DNA of 64,000 bases from Kineosporia succinea (GTDB lineage Bacteria; Actinomycetota; Actinomycetes; Actinomycetales; Kineosporiaceae): the NCBI RefSeq assembly GCF_030811555.1, contig NZ_JAUSQZ010000001.1, positions 6,321,241 to 6,385,240 of the forward strand, in the 5' to 3' direction. Below are positions 33,826 through 42,999 of this stretch, in pieces; the stretch's first letter is position 1; each line of letters begins with the position of its first letter. The position numbers and the translations under genes are program-made. Under the pieces are notes generated by a model. It saw nothing but the letters and a program-made list of their open reading frames with translations. It did not search any database and was not told where the DNA came from.

Positions 33826-34771
33826 ACGCGGCCGCCATCAGCAGCGTGACCAGGAGCGGCACGAGGATCGCGGCGACGACCGGCCAGATCACCCGGTCGT
33901 CACCGCCGTGGCCGTCGTCGCCCCACAACGGCTCGATCACGGGCTCCGGCTCGATCGCGACCGGCTCGGGCGCCACGGCCCGAAGCGGCGACCCGCAGCG
34001 CAGGCAGGTCAGTACCCCGTCGTCGTTGTGCTCGAAACAGGTCGCGCAGATCCGCCCGGGCCGTACCGCCCGCCCGGCCGTCCCCGGCAGACGCCGTACC
34101 GAGCCGGGAAGAGGCTCGGGCGCGGCCGGCTCAGGCCGTCGCGGCGCGACCTCGAGCAGCGCCGGGTGAACGTCCTCCCGGCCACCGTCCCAGTAGTACG
34201 GCCCACCCGGAACCGGCTCCCAGATCTCGGCGACCACGTCGTCCTCGATCCCGACGTCCGCGACCACCTCGTTGAGCTCGATCTTCACCCCGAGCGGAAC
34301 CTCGGCCCGGATCAGGCTGACGACCTGCCGCTTCTCGACGCCGTCGGGCAGGGGCATGGTCACCCGCACCCAGCGCGTGTCGCCGTCAGGGCATTCGCCG
34401 TCGCCGTAGACACCGCCGCCGTCCTCGATGAGAACCGGGGCGCCCCCGGCGATCACGCTCAGCCACTGCTGCAGGCCCGACGACGTGCCGCGTGCCGTCA
34501 GGGCCTGCGACTGGGCCTGCAGCCAGTCCCGCGCCCGGTACTCGTGCAGCCCCTCGACCGGATCGGCCGGGCTCGCGATCCAGCTCCCCAGCCACGGCAC
34601 GAAAGCGTCCGGCGTGACGCCGACATCGGCTGCCGACCCGATCGTGTCGACCGAGTGCACCAGCGTGTCCGAGACCTCCTCGAAGATCGCCAGGAAGCGC
34701 ACCATGAAGTCGTCCTGCTGCATGACGACCGGCATCTGCCGGGCCAGCCAGCCTGACGCCTGGGCGCTCAT
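33812..34771 (-). CDS. Phage tail protein I-like baseplate protein fused to zinc ribbon and membrane helix
   Basis: Residues ~1-190 of 319 match tail protein I / Afp12-type baseplate components (MVRFLAIFEEVSDTLVHSVD, FVPWLGSWI, WLQAQSQALTARGTSSGLQQWLSVI). A Pro-rich linker leads to a zinc ribbon with Cys242, Cys245, Cys256 and Cys259 (ICATCFEHNDDGVLTCLRC), and then a hydrophobic helix at ~295-317 that ends the protein. A C-terminal anchor on a baseplate part is unexpected and suggests direct membrane docking. ATG overlaps the baseplate J stop (ATGA). Confidence 0.8.
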   Translation of the reverse strand: MSAQASGWLARQMPVVMQQDDFMVRFLAIFEEVSDTLVHSVDTIGSAADVGVTPDAFVPWLGSWIASPADPVEGLHEYRARDWLQAQSQALTARGTSSGLQQWLSVIAGGAPVLIEDGGGVYGDGECPDGDTRWVRVTMPLPDGVEKRQVVSLIRAEVPLGVKIELNEVVADVGIEDDVVAEIWEPVPGGPYYWDGGREDVHPALLEVAPRRPEPAAPEPLPGSVRRLPGTAGRAVRPGRICATCFEHNDDGVLTCLRCGSPLRAVAPEPVAIEPEPVIEPLWGDDGHGGDDRVIWPVVAAILVPLLVTLLMAAAFILG

Positions 34772-36696
34772 CGCGTCGTCACGATCAGCTCGCCGGGCAG
34801 GAACAGGCTGTCCTCACCGGGATGCACCACGTCCCGGACCGTCCCGACCCGCACGCCGCGGCGCAGGTCGTACTCGTACAGATGGACCTCCTCGATCCGG
34901 TCCACCCCGTCGACCGCCTCGAGCCGGTGCCGCACAGCCGCACTCGTCAGGTCACGGTCGAAGGCCCAGCCGGCACCACCGTCGCCGCCGGTCAGCGGAT
35001 CCAGCCAGGTGCGCAGCAGCGCCTCGACCTCGTGCCGCACCGTCGCCGCGTGCTTGCCGGCGGCCACCCGGATGACGGTCCCGACGGAGAGGCCCACGTA
35101 ATAGGGCGTGGTGAGCTCGATCCGGGTCCCGACCAGCCTCCGGGGTTCCAGCGCAGCCGTCACCTGGGAGATCAGGGGCTCCTCCAGCGCCAGGTCGTCG
35201 ATCTCCCGCAAACCGCTCTCAGCAGGAAGGCGGGGAACGATCAGCAACCGCACCGGGCCGCCGTCGTCCCTCGGCGCGACGCACCGCACCCGGGCGATCC
35301 GCGGGCTGCTCTCCATCGTCAGCTGCTCGAAGTCGGCGGCCGTCACCGCCCGGCGCCCGGTGCGCAGGCTCAGCGGCCCCCGGACCTTGAGCTCCTCCAC
35401 GGTCTCCGGATCCGAACCCCCGGTGGCCGGCTGGAGATTGGCCACGGTCGTCACGTAGGGCAGGGGAGTGCGGGGCACGATCAGCGTCCGCGCACCCACG
35501 TTCCCGGCCGCCCCACCACTGACGCGGTACCCCGTGACGGACACCAGCGAACCCTCGAGAGGCACCGCCCCGTACCGGCGGACCTGACCGTCGGGCTGCC
35601 GGACCGCCGGACCGAAGGTGATCACCCCGTCCGAGGAGTCCCAGGTGTAGTGCCGGTCGAAAGGCCCACTGCGGGTGAAGTTCGTGACCTCCGTCCACAC
35701 GTCGGTGCCCTCCGCGCCGGTCACCGTCACCCGCTCACCGGCCCGGCGCGGCGCGACCGGCCACCGCCGCGTCCGGAACGTCTGCCCCGGCCTCCCGTCG
35801 CTGCGGCCGATCACCTCCGTGTCCATGTGCTCGGCATGTTCGGCGGCGACCGAACCACCGACGACGGACGCGTCGACCCGGCTCAGACGCGGGGCTCGCG
35901 TGTACGTGGGCTCACCGGGATCCGGCTCCCGCAGCACGGCGCGGATCCAGTACGCCGTGCGCCCGGCCACCGCGCGCGCCCCGTGGGACGACGGCATGAG
36001 CAGCACGATCTCCCCGGCCCGGTTGAGACCACCGGTCGTGTCGCGGTGAACCGTGACCGTCGTCCACCGCTCACCGGTCCAGGCCTGCCACAGCAGCGGG
36101 GGCCGGTCCGGGTGGATCCCCCGCCCCTCGGCATCGGCGACGACGAGCAGACGCAGGGCGGAGCCGGCCAGCGAATCACCGAAACCCAGGTTGACGGCAT
36201 CCCCCTCCACCGCCTCGGCGAAGCAGTCCACCGCGACCCCTGACCGCAGAAGCGGCAGCAGGTCCCGCGGCGTCTCCCGGCCGGTCCCCATCACCTGGGT
36301 CAGGCGCGGCGGGCTCATCACGAGATCGTCGACCGTGCTGAACACGACCGTCTCACCGGATCCGGAACCGGTCGCCACCTGACTCCCGGCCGGCACGTGC
36401 ACGGCGTGGTCGAGCACGTCGGACAGCCAGAACGTCAGCTCGGCCGAAGCCACCCCGGGCGCGAACGGCTTGATCCCCAGCAGCTCCAGGAACTGCAGGT
36501 ACAACCGGTCCGGCACCTGATTCAGCCGGTACACCACCTGCTCGCTCATCCACGCGAAGAGCTCGATCAGGGCCACCCCGGGATCGTTCAGGTTGTGGTT
36601 GGTCCACTCCGGGCAGTGCCGCGGGATGGCGCGCTTGGCCTCGTCGACGAAGTCCTGGAAATGGCGGTTGTCGAGACTGGGCACGGGAAGTGACAT
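34768..36696 (-). CDS. Putative baseplate assembly protein (baseplate J/gp47-like)
   Basis: The 642-aa protein begins with NLNDPGVALIELFAWMSEQVVYRLNQVPDRLYLQFLELLGIKP across residues ~34-76, a hallmark of TIGR02243-type putative baseplate assembly proteins (Afp11-like). VKGPLSLRTGRRAVTAADFEQL-like sequence and a Gly/Asp-rich C-terminal region follow. Baseplate J proteins form the wedge ring that triggers sheath contraction. The ATG at 36696 overlaps the gp25 stop, and the stop overlaps the next gene. Confidence 0.9.
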   Translation of the reverse strand: MSLPVPSLDNRHFQDFVDEAKRAIPRHCPEWTNHNLNDPGVALIELFAWMSEQVVYRLNQVPDRLYLQFLELLGIKPFAPGVASAELTFWLSDVLDHAVHVPAGSQVATGSGSGETVVFSTVDDLVMSPPRLTQVMGTGRETPRDLLPLLRSGVAVDCFAEAVEGDAVNLGFGDSLAGSALRLLVVADAEGRGIHPDRPPLLWQAWTGERWTTVTVHRDTTGGLNRAGEIVLLMPSSHGARAVAGRTAYWIRAVLREPDPGEPTYTRAPRLSRVDASVVGGSVAAEHAEHMDTEVIGRSDGRPGQTFRTRRWPVAPRRAGERVTVTGAEGTDVWTEVTNFTRSGPFDRHYTWDSSDGVITFGPAVRQPDGQVRRYGAVPLEGSLVSVTGYRVSGGAAGNVGARTLIVPRTPLPYVTTVANLQPATGGSDPETVEELKVRGPLSLRTGRRAVTAADFEQLTMESSPRIARVRCVAPRDDGGPVRLLIVPRLPAESGLREIDDLALEEPLISQVTAALEPRRLVGTRIELTTPYYVGLSVGTVIRVAAGKHAATVRHEVEALLRTWLDPLTGGDGGAGWAFDRDLTSAAVRHRLEAVDGVDRIEEVHLYEYDLRRGVRVGTVRDVVHPGEDSLFLPGELIVTTR

Positions 36697-37202
36697 CAGA
36701 CGTCTTCCTGCGGGATGAGGTAGAACGGGTGGACGAGGTTGCGCCGGTCGTTCGTCGAGCGGATCCGGTAGGCGACGTGAATGTGCACGAGCCCGGCCGC
36801 GTCGGCGTCGGCCAGCACCTCCACCGCCTCGACGGTGATACGCGGCTCCCACTTCGCCAGCGCCTCGATCACGGCGTGCCGCATCAGGCCCAGCGTGTTC
36901 GGCGTGACCGGCTCGAACACCAGCTCATGGATGCGACACCCGAACTCGGGCCGCATCAGGCGCTCGCCGGGTGCGGTCAGCAGGACCAGGCGCACCGACG
37001 AGTCCAGGTCGGCGGCTCCCTGGCTCAGCGCGATGACGCCGGTGTGGTCCACCCGCAGGGGCCAGGCCAGACCGCGCCCGATGAAGTCGGTGATCTCGCG
37101 CGGCACCGCGACGTACGCCGCCGGCTCGATCGTGGGCGGGCGCGAGATCTGCTCGACGAAACCCGCCGGACCCCGCTGGGCCGGACCCGGGCGCGTGCTC
37201 AC
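36696..37202 (-). CDS. GPW/gp25 family baseplate wedge protein
   Basis: The 168-aa protein contains FIGRGLAWPLRVDHTGVIALSQGAADLDSSVRLVLLTAPGERLMRPEFGCRIHELVFEP spread over residues ~40-98. The GERLMRPEFG signature and the E-x-R-like segment are those of gp25/Afp9 proteins, which fix sheath subunits to the baseplate. A GTG at 37202 overlaps the DUF4157 stop; the TGA overlaps the baseplate J ATG. Confidence 0.9.
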   Translation of the reverse strand: MSTRPGPAQRGPAGFVEQISRPPTIEPAAYVAVPREITDFIGRGLAWPLRVDHTGVIALSQGAADLDSSVRLVLLTAPGERLMRPEFGCRIHELVFEPVTPNTLGLMRHAVIEALAKWEPRITVEAVEVLADADAAGLVHIHVAYRIRSTNDRRNLVHPFYLIPQEDV

Positions 37203-37753
37203 GAGGTTCCCCGCAGCGCCGCGGCCGCCATCTGATCGGCCTGGCGCTCGGCCGGATCCGCCGCCCGCCCGATCGTCACCCCGGACGAGGCGGACGAGGA
37301 CGGAACGCTGCTCTGCACCACGTGCGCCAGCTCATGGGCCAGCAACCGACGCCCGGCCGAGACGTGCGGACGGTACTGGCCACTGGCGAAGTACAGGTCC
37401 GAGCCGTAGCTGAACGCCGACGCCTGCAGGCTCCGCGAGATCGTCGCGGCCTCCGGATCCGTGTGCACCCGAACATGACGGAAGTCCACGCCGAACCCGT
37501 TCTGCAGGTCCCGCGCCACGGCGTCATCCAGTGGACGCCCCGAGCCCTGACGCCTGCGCAGCGCCGACTCGATCGGCGCCGGTGCGGCACGGCCCCCGAG
37601 CGGGTCCTCGACGTGCTGGTGCTGACGGCGTAAGGAGCAGGCGAGCAGCGTGGGCAGGGGACGTGCCACGAAGGCGTCGCCCGCCGGCCGGGCGGCCGGT
37701 TCCGTACGTCGCGCCGCCGGTTCGGGCGCCGGCATCATGGTGGTCACGAACAT
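37199..37753 (-). CDS. DUF4157 (eCIS core) protein with HELAH motif
   Basis: The 184-aa protein carries a DUF4157 domain in its C-terminal half. FGVDFRHVRVHTDPEAA is followed by ASAFSYGSDLYFASGQYRP and LLAHELAHVVQ, which contains a zincin-like HExxH. DUF4157 is strongly associated with eCIS loci and with eCIS cargo. Here it is short, without a toxin extension, so a structural or maturation role is likelier. The ATG at 37753 has GAAAGG upstream. Confidence 0.87.
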   Translation of the reverse strand: MFVTTMMPAPEPAARRTEPAARPAGDAFVARPLPTLLACSLRRQHQHVEDPLGGRAAPAPIESALRRRQGSGRPLDDAVARDLQNGFGVDFRHVRVHTDPEAATISRSLQASAFSYGSDLYFASGQYRPHVSAGRRLLAHELAHVVQSSVPSSSASSGVTIGRAADPAERQADQMAAAALRGTS

Positions 37754-37758
37754 GCCTT

Positions 37759-39546
37759 TCAGTTGATCGCCACGGTGGCGCCCTTGACCGAGGCCATCGC
37801 GCTCGCGGTGACGTCGACCTTCGCGCCCTTGAGCTCGCTGGTCGCGGTTCCCTCCAGGGCCAGCGTGGTCGAGGCCTTCGCCGCGACGGTCACCCCCTTG
37901 ACCTCCACGCCCTTCTGCCCGGTGATCGTGATGTCGACACCCTCGATCCTCACGTTGCCCTGGGCGTCGAGCGTGATGGACGCCTTGCCGGCCACGAGTC
38001 TCAGCGGCTTCCCGGTCGCGGCCCTCAACACGGTCTCGTTGCCGGACATCTGCAGTTCGTGCCCGTCCTTGTGCTTGAGACTGACGCCGTTCGTGGCCGG
38101 GGCGCTCGCGTCGGTCATGACGAGGGTGTGCCCGTTCGCGCTGGTGAGCCCCGAGGACAGATCGGCCTGACGGCCCGAGGTCGCGGCCGGTGCGCTGTCG
38201 CGCCCGTTGTGCACGGCGCCGAGCACGAACGGCCGTTGCAGATCGCCCTCCTCGAACCCGACGAGGACCTCGTCGTTGACCCGGTGCGGCACCACCGATC
38301 CCCGGTCGGGCCCGGCCGCGGGCAGAACCACCCGGGCCCAGCCGCTTTCGACGTCGGGCCCGAGCGTCGGCAGCTTGACCTTCACCCGTCCCCAGTTCTT
38401 CGGGTCGTGAATGTCGGAGATCAGCCCGGGCAGCATGCCCATGGTGCCGCCGATCATCTGGTCGGCCGCCGAAGGGTGGACGACGTGCGCACCGTCGAGG
38501 GCCCCCGCACCCCGGGTGCGGTCCCCGGCCACCACGGTGGTGCCGTTCGTGCGTCCCCACTCGTGCCGGACCGCGACGACGGCGTGTCTGCCCGACATCG
38601 GGCCGGCGCCCTCGAGCGAGAGATCGGTGCGGGGCGCGATCGAGGGCTGGACGAGATGCGTCCTCACCGTGAGAACCGTTCCCGACCGGGCGAAACGACC
38701 GGCCTGCGCCGTGGCCTGGGCGGTGATGTCGGCCTCGCCGGCGGTCGAGAGCGCGCGGCTCTCGTAGCTGCTGGCGGAATCGGCCTGGGCGAAACCGTTG
38801 GCGCCGGTCAGCAGGGCCGGACCGCCCGGGGCCGCGGTCGCGGTCGTGTTCCGCCCGGTGACCTCACGTTTTGCGACGGGGTCCCAGCCCCGCAGCACGA
38901 CCGTGCCGGTGGACCTGCCCGCGGTGACGAAGTCGAGCTCGCGAAGGTCGGCGCCCAGGTCCAGCGTCACCGACGGGCTCGAGGTGGGCGCCGGTGCGAC
39001 GTTGAGGGAACCGTCGGCCGGATCCACCCACCATTCGACGCCGTACCGCTCGCACACCTGCTCCAGCAGATCGAGCGGGGAGCAGGCGACGATGACGGCG
39101 TCCCGGGTGCCGGCCGGCAGCCCGGCGATCCGCACCGGGCGCACGTGCGGTGTGAGGGCCGCGCTCAGGGCGTCGGTCAGAGGGGCGTTGGCGGTGTTGA
39201 CGGTGCGGCCCACACTCCCGAGCCCGTGCGCCGCGTCCTCGGCCACGATCGTGACGGCGGTGTGATGGTCGCCCTCCTCCGGGCAGGACACGCGCAGGCC
39301 GCTGACAGTGCCCGTGAACACCTTCACCGGCGAACCCTGGGCGGTGGGAAACGCGATCGACACCTCGGTGCCCGGCCTGAACGAGCTCGCCCGATCGGTG
39401 AGGATCCGGAAACCCGGGTCGTCGAGGGTCATCTCGGCCCGCGCCGAGCGCCGCACCCCGCGCTCGACCGAGACCTGGAGCAGCCGCACGCCGAGGTCCC
39501 AGGGCAGCTGGCTGCCGTCGAGCGTGATGATCGGAACGCTGGTCAT
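37759..39546 (-). CDS. VgrG-like spike protein (Afp8/Cis8)
   Basis: The 595-aa protein has an N-terminal gp27-like hub (residues ~1-340). A gp5 OB-fold follows (ISDIHDPKNWGRVKVKLP, then VNDEVLVGFEEGDLQRPFVLG), and last comes a C-terminal repeat-rich beta-helix (KASITLDAQGNVRIEGVDITI). This is the central spike of the baseplate. ATG 39546 overlaps the stop of the LysM gene. Confidence 0.9.
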   Translation of the reverse strand: MTSVPIITLDGSQLPWDLGVRLLQVSVERGVRRSARAEMTLDDPGFRILTDRASSFRPGTEVSIAFPTAQGSPVKVFTGTVSGLRVSCPEEGDHHTAVTIVAEDAAHGLGSVGRTVNTANAPLTDALSAALTPHVRPVRIAGLPAGTRDAVIVACSPLDLLEQVCERYGVEWWVDPADGSLNVAPAPTSSPSVTLDLGADLRELDFVTAGRSTGTVVLRGWDPVAKREVTGRNTTATAAPGGPALLTGANGFAQADSASSYESRALSTAGEADITAQATAQAGRFARSGTVLTVRTHLVQPSIAPRTDLSLEGAGPMSGRHAVVAVRHEWGRTNGTTVVAGDRTRGAGALDGAHVVHPSAADQMIGGTMGMLPGLISDIHDPKNWGRVKVKLPTLGPDVESGWARVVLPAAGPDRGSVVPHRVNDEVLVGFEEGDLQRPFVLGAVHNGRDSAPAATSGRQADLSSGLTSANGHTLVMTDASAPATNGVSLKHKDGHELQMSGNETVLRAATGKPLRLVAGKASITLDAQGNVRIEGVDITITGQKGVEVKGVTVAAKASTTLALEGTATSELKGAKVDVTASAMASVKGATVAIN

Positions 39547-40196
39547 GCGGGCCTCCCCGGTATGGCCAGCGTCGCCCCCACACGGACGGCCAGCGGATCG
39601 TGAATGTTGTTGGCCTCGGCGATGAGCCGCCAGGCGGTCGCGTCGCCGTAGTAGCGCGCGGCGATGCGGTCGAGCGTCTCGCCCGGGCTGACCTGGTGCA
39701 CGGTGTGCGGCCAGGGCGTGCCGGACGTCGGGTTCTGCGGGCCGAAGGCGGTGTCCTTCCTGTACTGCAGCAGCTCGACCTGCACCCGCGCCCGCAGCGG
39801 AACACCGGTCGAGGAGAAGTGGACGAGCTTGACGTCGAGCGATGTGACGACCGCCTCGAACGACTTGAAGCTGCCCCAGTGGAACGAGACCGTCGGTGGG
39901 CGCAGCCTTCCCGTCGCCTGGTCGCTGCCGGGCAGGCCGGTGTTGACGTCCATGAGCCCGATCAGCGCCCCGGTGTGCGTGGTGACCGTCTCGCCGGTGT
40001 CGGTGGTGTCGAAGAAGACCTCGAACGACATGGTGCCGCTCTCGGCCCCGGCGTACTCGAGGGTGGGCACGTCGCGCCCGGTCCGGGCCGCCGAACGCCA
40101 CTGGTTGGTGCGGGAGATCGCGAGTTCGGACGGGTTGAACAGGCACGGGATGTTCGCGCCGGTCTCGGGCTTGAAGTAGGCCTTGGTCTGGGTCAT
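39543..40196 (-). CDS. LysM-domain baseplate hub protein (Afp7/Cis7)
   Basis: The 217-aa protein has an N-terminal tail-hub region (FNPSELAISRTNQW, FEVFFDTTDTGETV) and a C-terminal LysM motif (HQVSPGETLDRIAARYYGDATAWRLIAEANNI..P..V..G). In contractile systems this protein sits between tube and VgrG; the LysM fold is structural here and need not bind cell wall. Start and stop both overlap neighbours by four bases. Confidence 0.9.
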   Translation of the reverse strand: MTQTKAYFKPETGANIPCLFNPSELAISRTNQWRSAARTGRDVPTLEYAGAESGTMSFEVFFDTTDTGETVTTHTGALIGLMDVNTGLPGSDQATGRLRPPTVSFHWGSFKSFEAVVTSLDVKLVHFSSTGVPLRARVQVELLQYRKDTAFGPQNPTSGTPWPHTVHQVSPGETLDRIAARYYGDATAWRLIAEANNIHDPLAVRVGATLAIPGRPA

Positions 40197-40666
40197 ACGA
40201 ACGTGGCCGAGGTGAATCCGTGGTGAGCGACCTCGAGTTCCTCGTAGAGCACGGAACTGTCCTGGGTGGCCAGGGCCGGCCCGGTCCAGCGCACCGGGAA
40301 GGCGTCGCGGACCGCGAACGAGCGCAGCCGGTTGCCGGTCACGTCGATGAGGGTGACGGAGGCCGTCTTGCGCTCCAGCTTGCCCCCGGCGGACTGGAAC
40401 CCGTCGCCGGCGCTGCGGTTCATCCAGGCGAAGAGGTTGTCCGACGTGGTCAGGCCGCGGCTGAAGACGAGACTGGGCCAGCTCATCTGACCGGGCAGCC
40501 GGTGCACGAAGCCGCTGACCCCACCCTCCGCGTACTCGTGGGTGGCCACGGTGACCTCGAGGCCGGAGACCTTCTGGAAGGTCCCGATGGCGACGCCGTC
40601 GACCTCGAGCAGGAAGTTCGCCGCCACCGGGGGCTGGCCACCGAGGATCTCGGTGTCGCTGGGCAT
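40193..40666 (-). CDS. Tail tube protein 2 (Afp5-like baseplate-proximal tube)
   Basis: The 157-aa T4 gp19-type tube protein contains ANFLLEVDGVAIGTFQKVSGLEV near the start and ALATQDSSVLYEELEVAHHGF near the end. It is the first gene after the internal hairpin and heads the baseplate genes, matching the eCIS order where the second tube paralogue joins the main tube to the spike. Confidence 0.88.
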   Translation of the reverse strand: MPSDTEILGGQPPVAANFLLEVDGVAIGTFQKVSGLEVTVATHEYAEGGVSGFVHRLPGQMSWPSLVFSRGLTTSDNLFAWMNRSAGDGFQSAGGKLERKTASVTLIDVTGNRLRSFAVRDAFPVRWTGPALATQDSSVLYEELEVAHHGFTSATFV

Positions 40667-40688
40667 GGGTCTGGTCCTCCGGAAGAGG

Positions 40689-40720
40689 GCTCTTGCCCCG
40701 CACGACGGCGGGGCAAGAGC
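40689..40720 (-). terminator. Intra-operon hairpin between the two tube genes
   Basis: Thirteen-base perfect arms (GCTCTTGCCCCGC, 40689-40701, and complement 40708-40720) flank a 6-base loop. It begins 8 bases past the tube 1 stop. It would let only part of the transcription reach the baseplate genes, keeping sheath and tube 1 in excess. Confidence 0.75.
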
Positions 40721-40728
40721 ACACGGGA

Positions 40729-41202
40729 CTACTTGGTGCGGACGAGGCTGTCGATCTCCAGCTTGATGGTCTCCTTCAGCGGGTTGCCGCTGGAGACGTC
40801 GAGCGAGTCGGTGGAGATGCTCGAGACCCAGGCGTTGGTGAAGGTGAAACGCCCGAGCTCGGTGGCGTGGTCAGAGGCGTAGAGCACGACGGAACCGTTC
40901 TTGCGGGCGTCGGTGAGCGAGCCCTTGTCCTTGATCTTGGTGAACCACTGCCAGATGCCGTCACTGGTGGCGTTGTCCACGGCCAGGCGGTTCAGGGTGA
41001 GGGTGCCGCTGTTCTTGCGGCTGCCGAGCGTGCGGGTCCAGACCATCTTTCCCTTGTCGGTGGTCTGCTGCATGTCGGTCGCCTCGACGCTGACGTCCAG
41101 GCCCTGGATGCCGGTGAGCATGGTCATGGGTGTGCCGTCCACCTCGAGGTAGAAGGCGTTGGACATCAGGCCGGTGTTCGAATCGATCACGGTCTCAGCC
41201 AT
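40729..41202 (-). CDS. Tail tube protein 1 (Afp1/Cis1-like inner tube)
   Basis: The 157-aa gp19-type tube protein contains NAFYLEVDGTPMTMLTGIQGLDVSVE at residues ~15-40 and ends ETIKLEIDSLVRTK. Six-subunit rings of it form the inner tube lumen that holds cargo. The gene lies 33 bases after the sheath gene, the usual sheath-tube order, and is followed by a strong hairpin. Confidence 0.9.
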   Translation of the reverse strand: MAETVIDSNTGLMSNAFYLEVDGTPMTMLTGIQGLDVSVEATDMQQTTDKGKMVWTRTLGSRKNSGTLTLNRLAVDNATSDGIWQWFTKIKDKGSLTDARKNGSVVLYASDHATELGRFTFTNAWVSSISTDSLDVSSGNPLKETIKLEIDSLVRTK

Positions 41203-41235
41203 TTCGACAGCTCCTTGGGTTCAGGTTCAGGGGGT

Positions 41236-42801
41236 TCAGGCGGCGGACTGCTTGTGCTGCGCGATGCGGAAGATGACGAACTCGGCGGGCTTGACCGGCG
41301 CCAGCCCGACCTCGACGATGAGGCGGCCCGCGTCCACGCTCTCCGGCGGGTTCGTCTCCTCGTCGCACTTGACGTAGTACGCCTGGTCGGGCGAGGCGCC
41401 GACGAGAGCGCCCTGCGTCCACAGCCCGCGCAGGAACGCGTCGAGCGTGCGCTTCACGCCCTCCCACAGGGCCACGTCGTTCGGCTCGAACACCGCGAAC
41501 TGGGTGCCGTCCTGGATGGTCTTCTCGGCCATGTTGAACAGCCGGCGGACGTTGATGTACGTCCAGTCCGTGTCACTGGTCAGGGTGCGCGCACCCCAGA
41601 CCCGGATGCCCCGCACCCCGAACGGCCGGATGCAGTTGATCCCGATCGGGTTCAGCAGCGACTGCTCGTTCTGGCTGATCGTGCGCTCGAGGTCGAGCAC
41701 GCCGCGCAGGGTGTCGTTGGCCGGGGCCTTCCACACGCCCCGGGTGGCGTCGGTGCGTGCCCACAGGCCGGCGATGTGACCGCTCGGCGGGACCAGGATC
41801 TCGGTGTCGGCGCCCACCCCGACGGGGTTCTCGATCTTCACCCACGGGTAGTACATCGCGGCGAAAGGACTGTCGTACATGGCGACGTCGCTGCGCCACT
41901 CCTTGATCTGCTGCGCGGTCATCCCCGGAGGGGCGTCGAGGATGGCCATGCGGTTGGTGTACTGCTCGCAGTGCGTGATCAGCGAGGTCTGCACCGCCTT
42001 CCACAGGCCCAGGTCGATCGACCCGTCCTCCCGGGTCGCGGCGGTGACCAGGTCGGGCAGGAGCACCATGGTCACGTCCTCGGCCAGGGACAGGCCGCCG
42101 AGGCCGCGGCGCTCGCTCTCGCTGCCGGCGAAGTGGCGGCCGGTCACGGGAACGGGCGTGGGCTGGGCCTTGAGCAGCTCGTAGTGGCCCGGGCGCAGCA
42201 GCTCGAGCTGCGTGGCGAGGTCGGCGTCGGCGCTGACCTTGACCTCCACCTTGACCCGGGTCGAGGTGCCGTTGATCTTGGTGGACGCCTCGTCCGGCCC
42301 GTCGAGGGTCAGGCCGGGGTACGACTCGACGGTCAGGTCGCCCTCGTGGACGTCCAGACGGAAGGTGACCGGGGCGTCCTCGCTCTCGGGCTCCTCGGGG
42401 TGCACCGAGATGGTGAGAGGTGCGTCCGGCTCGATGGACTCGACATTGAGCGGTGCACCGAGGGCCCGGTCGGCCGCGGGAACGGCGATGGCCGAGGGGG
42501 CTCCGGCGGGAGCGGTGTGCGGGACGCGCACGATGTAGGCGAGCTGTCCGCCGTTCTGGAAGTACGCGTACACCGACAGGGGCAGCATCGCGCCGGCGAT
42601 GAAGCCGCCGTACAGCGACTCGAACTGCATCCAGCTGGTGACGAGCCGGGGTGCCAGGCCCTCCGGGTCCCGCGGGTCGTCCGTCGGGAACCGCTCGGTG
42701 AAGCCGACGAACGCGGCGACCGCGGTGGGCGCTGCCGTGAGCACCTTCTGGCTGGAGGTGACTTCCTCCACGTAGACACCGGGCGCGGTGTAGGTGGGCA
42801 T
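41236..42801 (-). CDS. Contractile tail sheath protein
   Basis: The 521-aa protein starts TYTAPGVYVEEVTSSQKVLTAAPTAVAAFVG, typical of sheath proteins. Its conserved C-terminal half contains WGARTLTSDTDWTYINVRRLFNMAEKTIQ near residue 415 and ends VIFRIAQHK. The middle (~130-200) is a variable surface domain. A single sheath gene is present, as in actinobacterial eCIS. It is the first gene of the sheath-tube transcription unit, with a 198-base spacer upstream that should hold its promoter. Confidence 0.93.
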   Translation of the reverse strand: MPTYTAPGVYVEEVTSSQKVLTAAPTAVAAFVGFTERFPTDDPRDPEGLAPRLVTSWMQFESLYGGFIAGAMLPLSVYAYFQNGGQLAYIVRVPHTAPAGAPSAIAVPAADRALGAPLNVESIEPDAPLTISVHPEEPESEDAPVTFRLDVHEGDLTVESYPGLTLDGPDEASTKINGTSTRVKVEVKVSADADLATQLELLRPGHYELLKAQPTPVPVTGRHFAGSESERRGLGGLSLAEDVTMVLLPDLVTAATREDGSIDLGLWKAVQTSLITHCEQYTNRMAILDAPPGMTAQQIKEWRSDVAMYDSPFAAMYYPWVKIENPVGVGADTEILVPPSGHIAGLWARTDATRGVWKAPANDTLRGVLDLERTISQNEQSLLNPIGINCIRPFGVRGIRVWGARTLTSDTDWTYINVRRLFNMAEKTIQDGTQFAVFEPNDVALWEGVKRTLDAFLRGLWTQGALVGASPDQAYYVKCDEETNPPESVDAGRLIVEVGLAPVKPAEFVIFRIAQHKQSAA

Positions 42802-42999
42802 GCGGAAAGCTCCTGTGAGTCGTGAGAAGTCGGCTGCGCAGAAACTGTCCGGGCCTTTCCCGTACCCGCCCCCGTGGGTCCATCCCCCGAACCCTTCCGC
42901 CGGGAGATGTCAAGAGCACCACCCTGAAACGGAGCAACCGTCAAGGCTTTCGGTGGACGGTTCAACGACCTTGAGGGCTCATCGCGGAGACAGGGCCTG

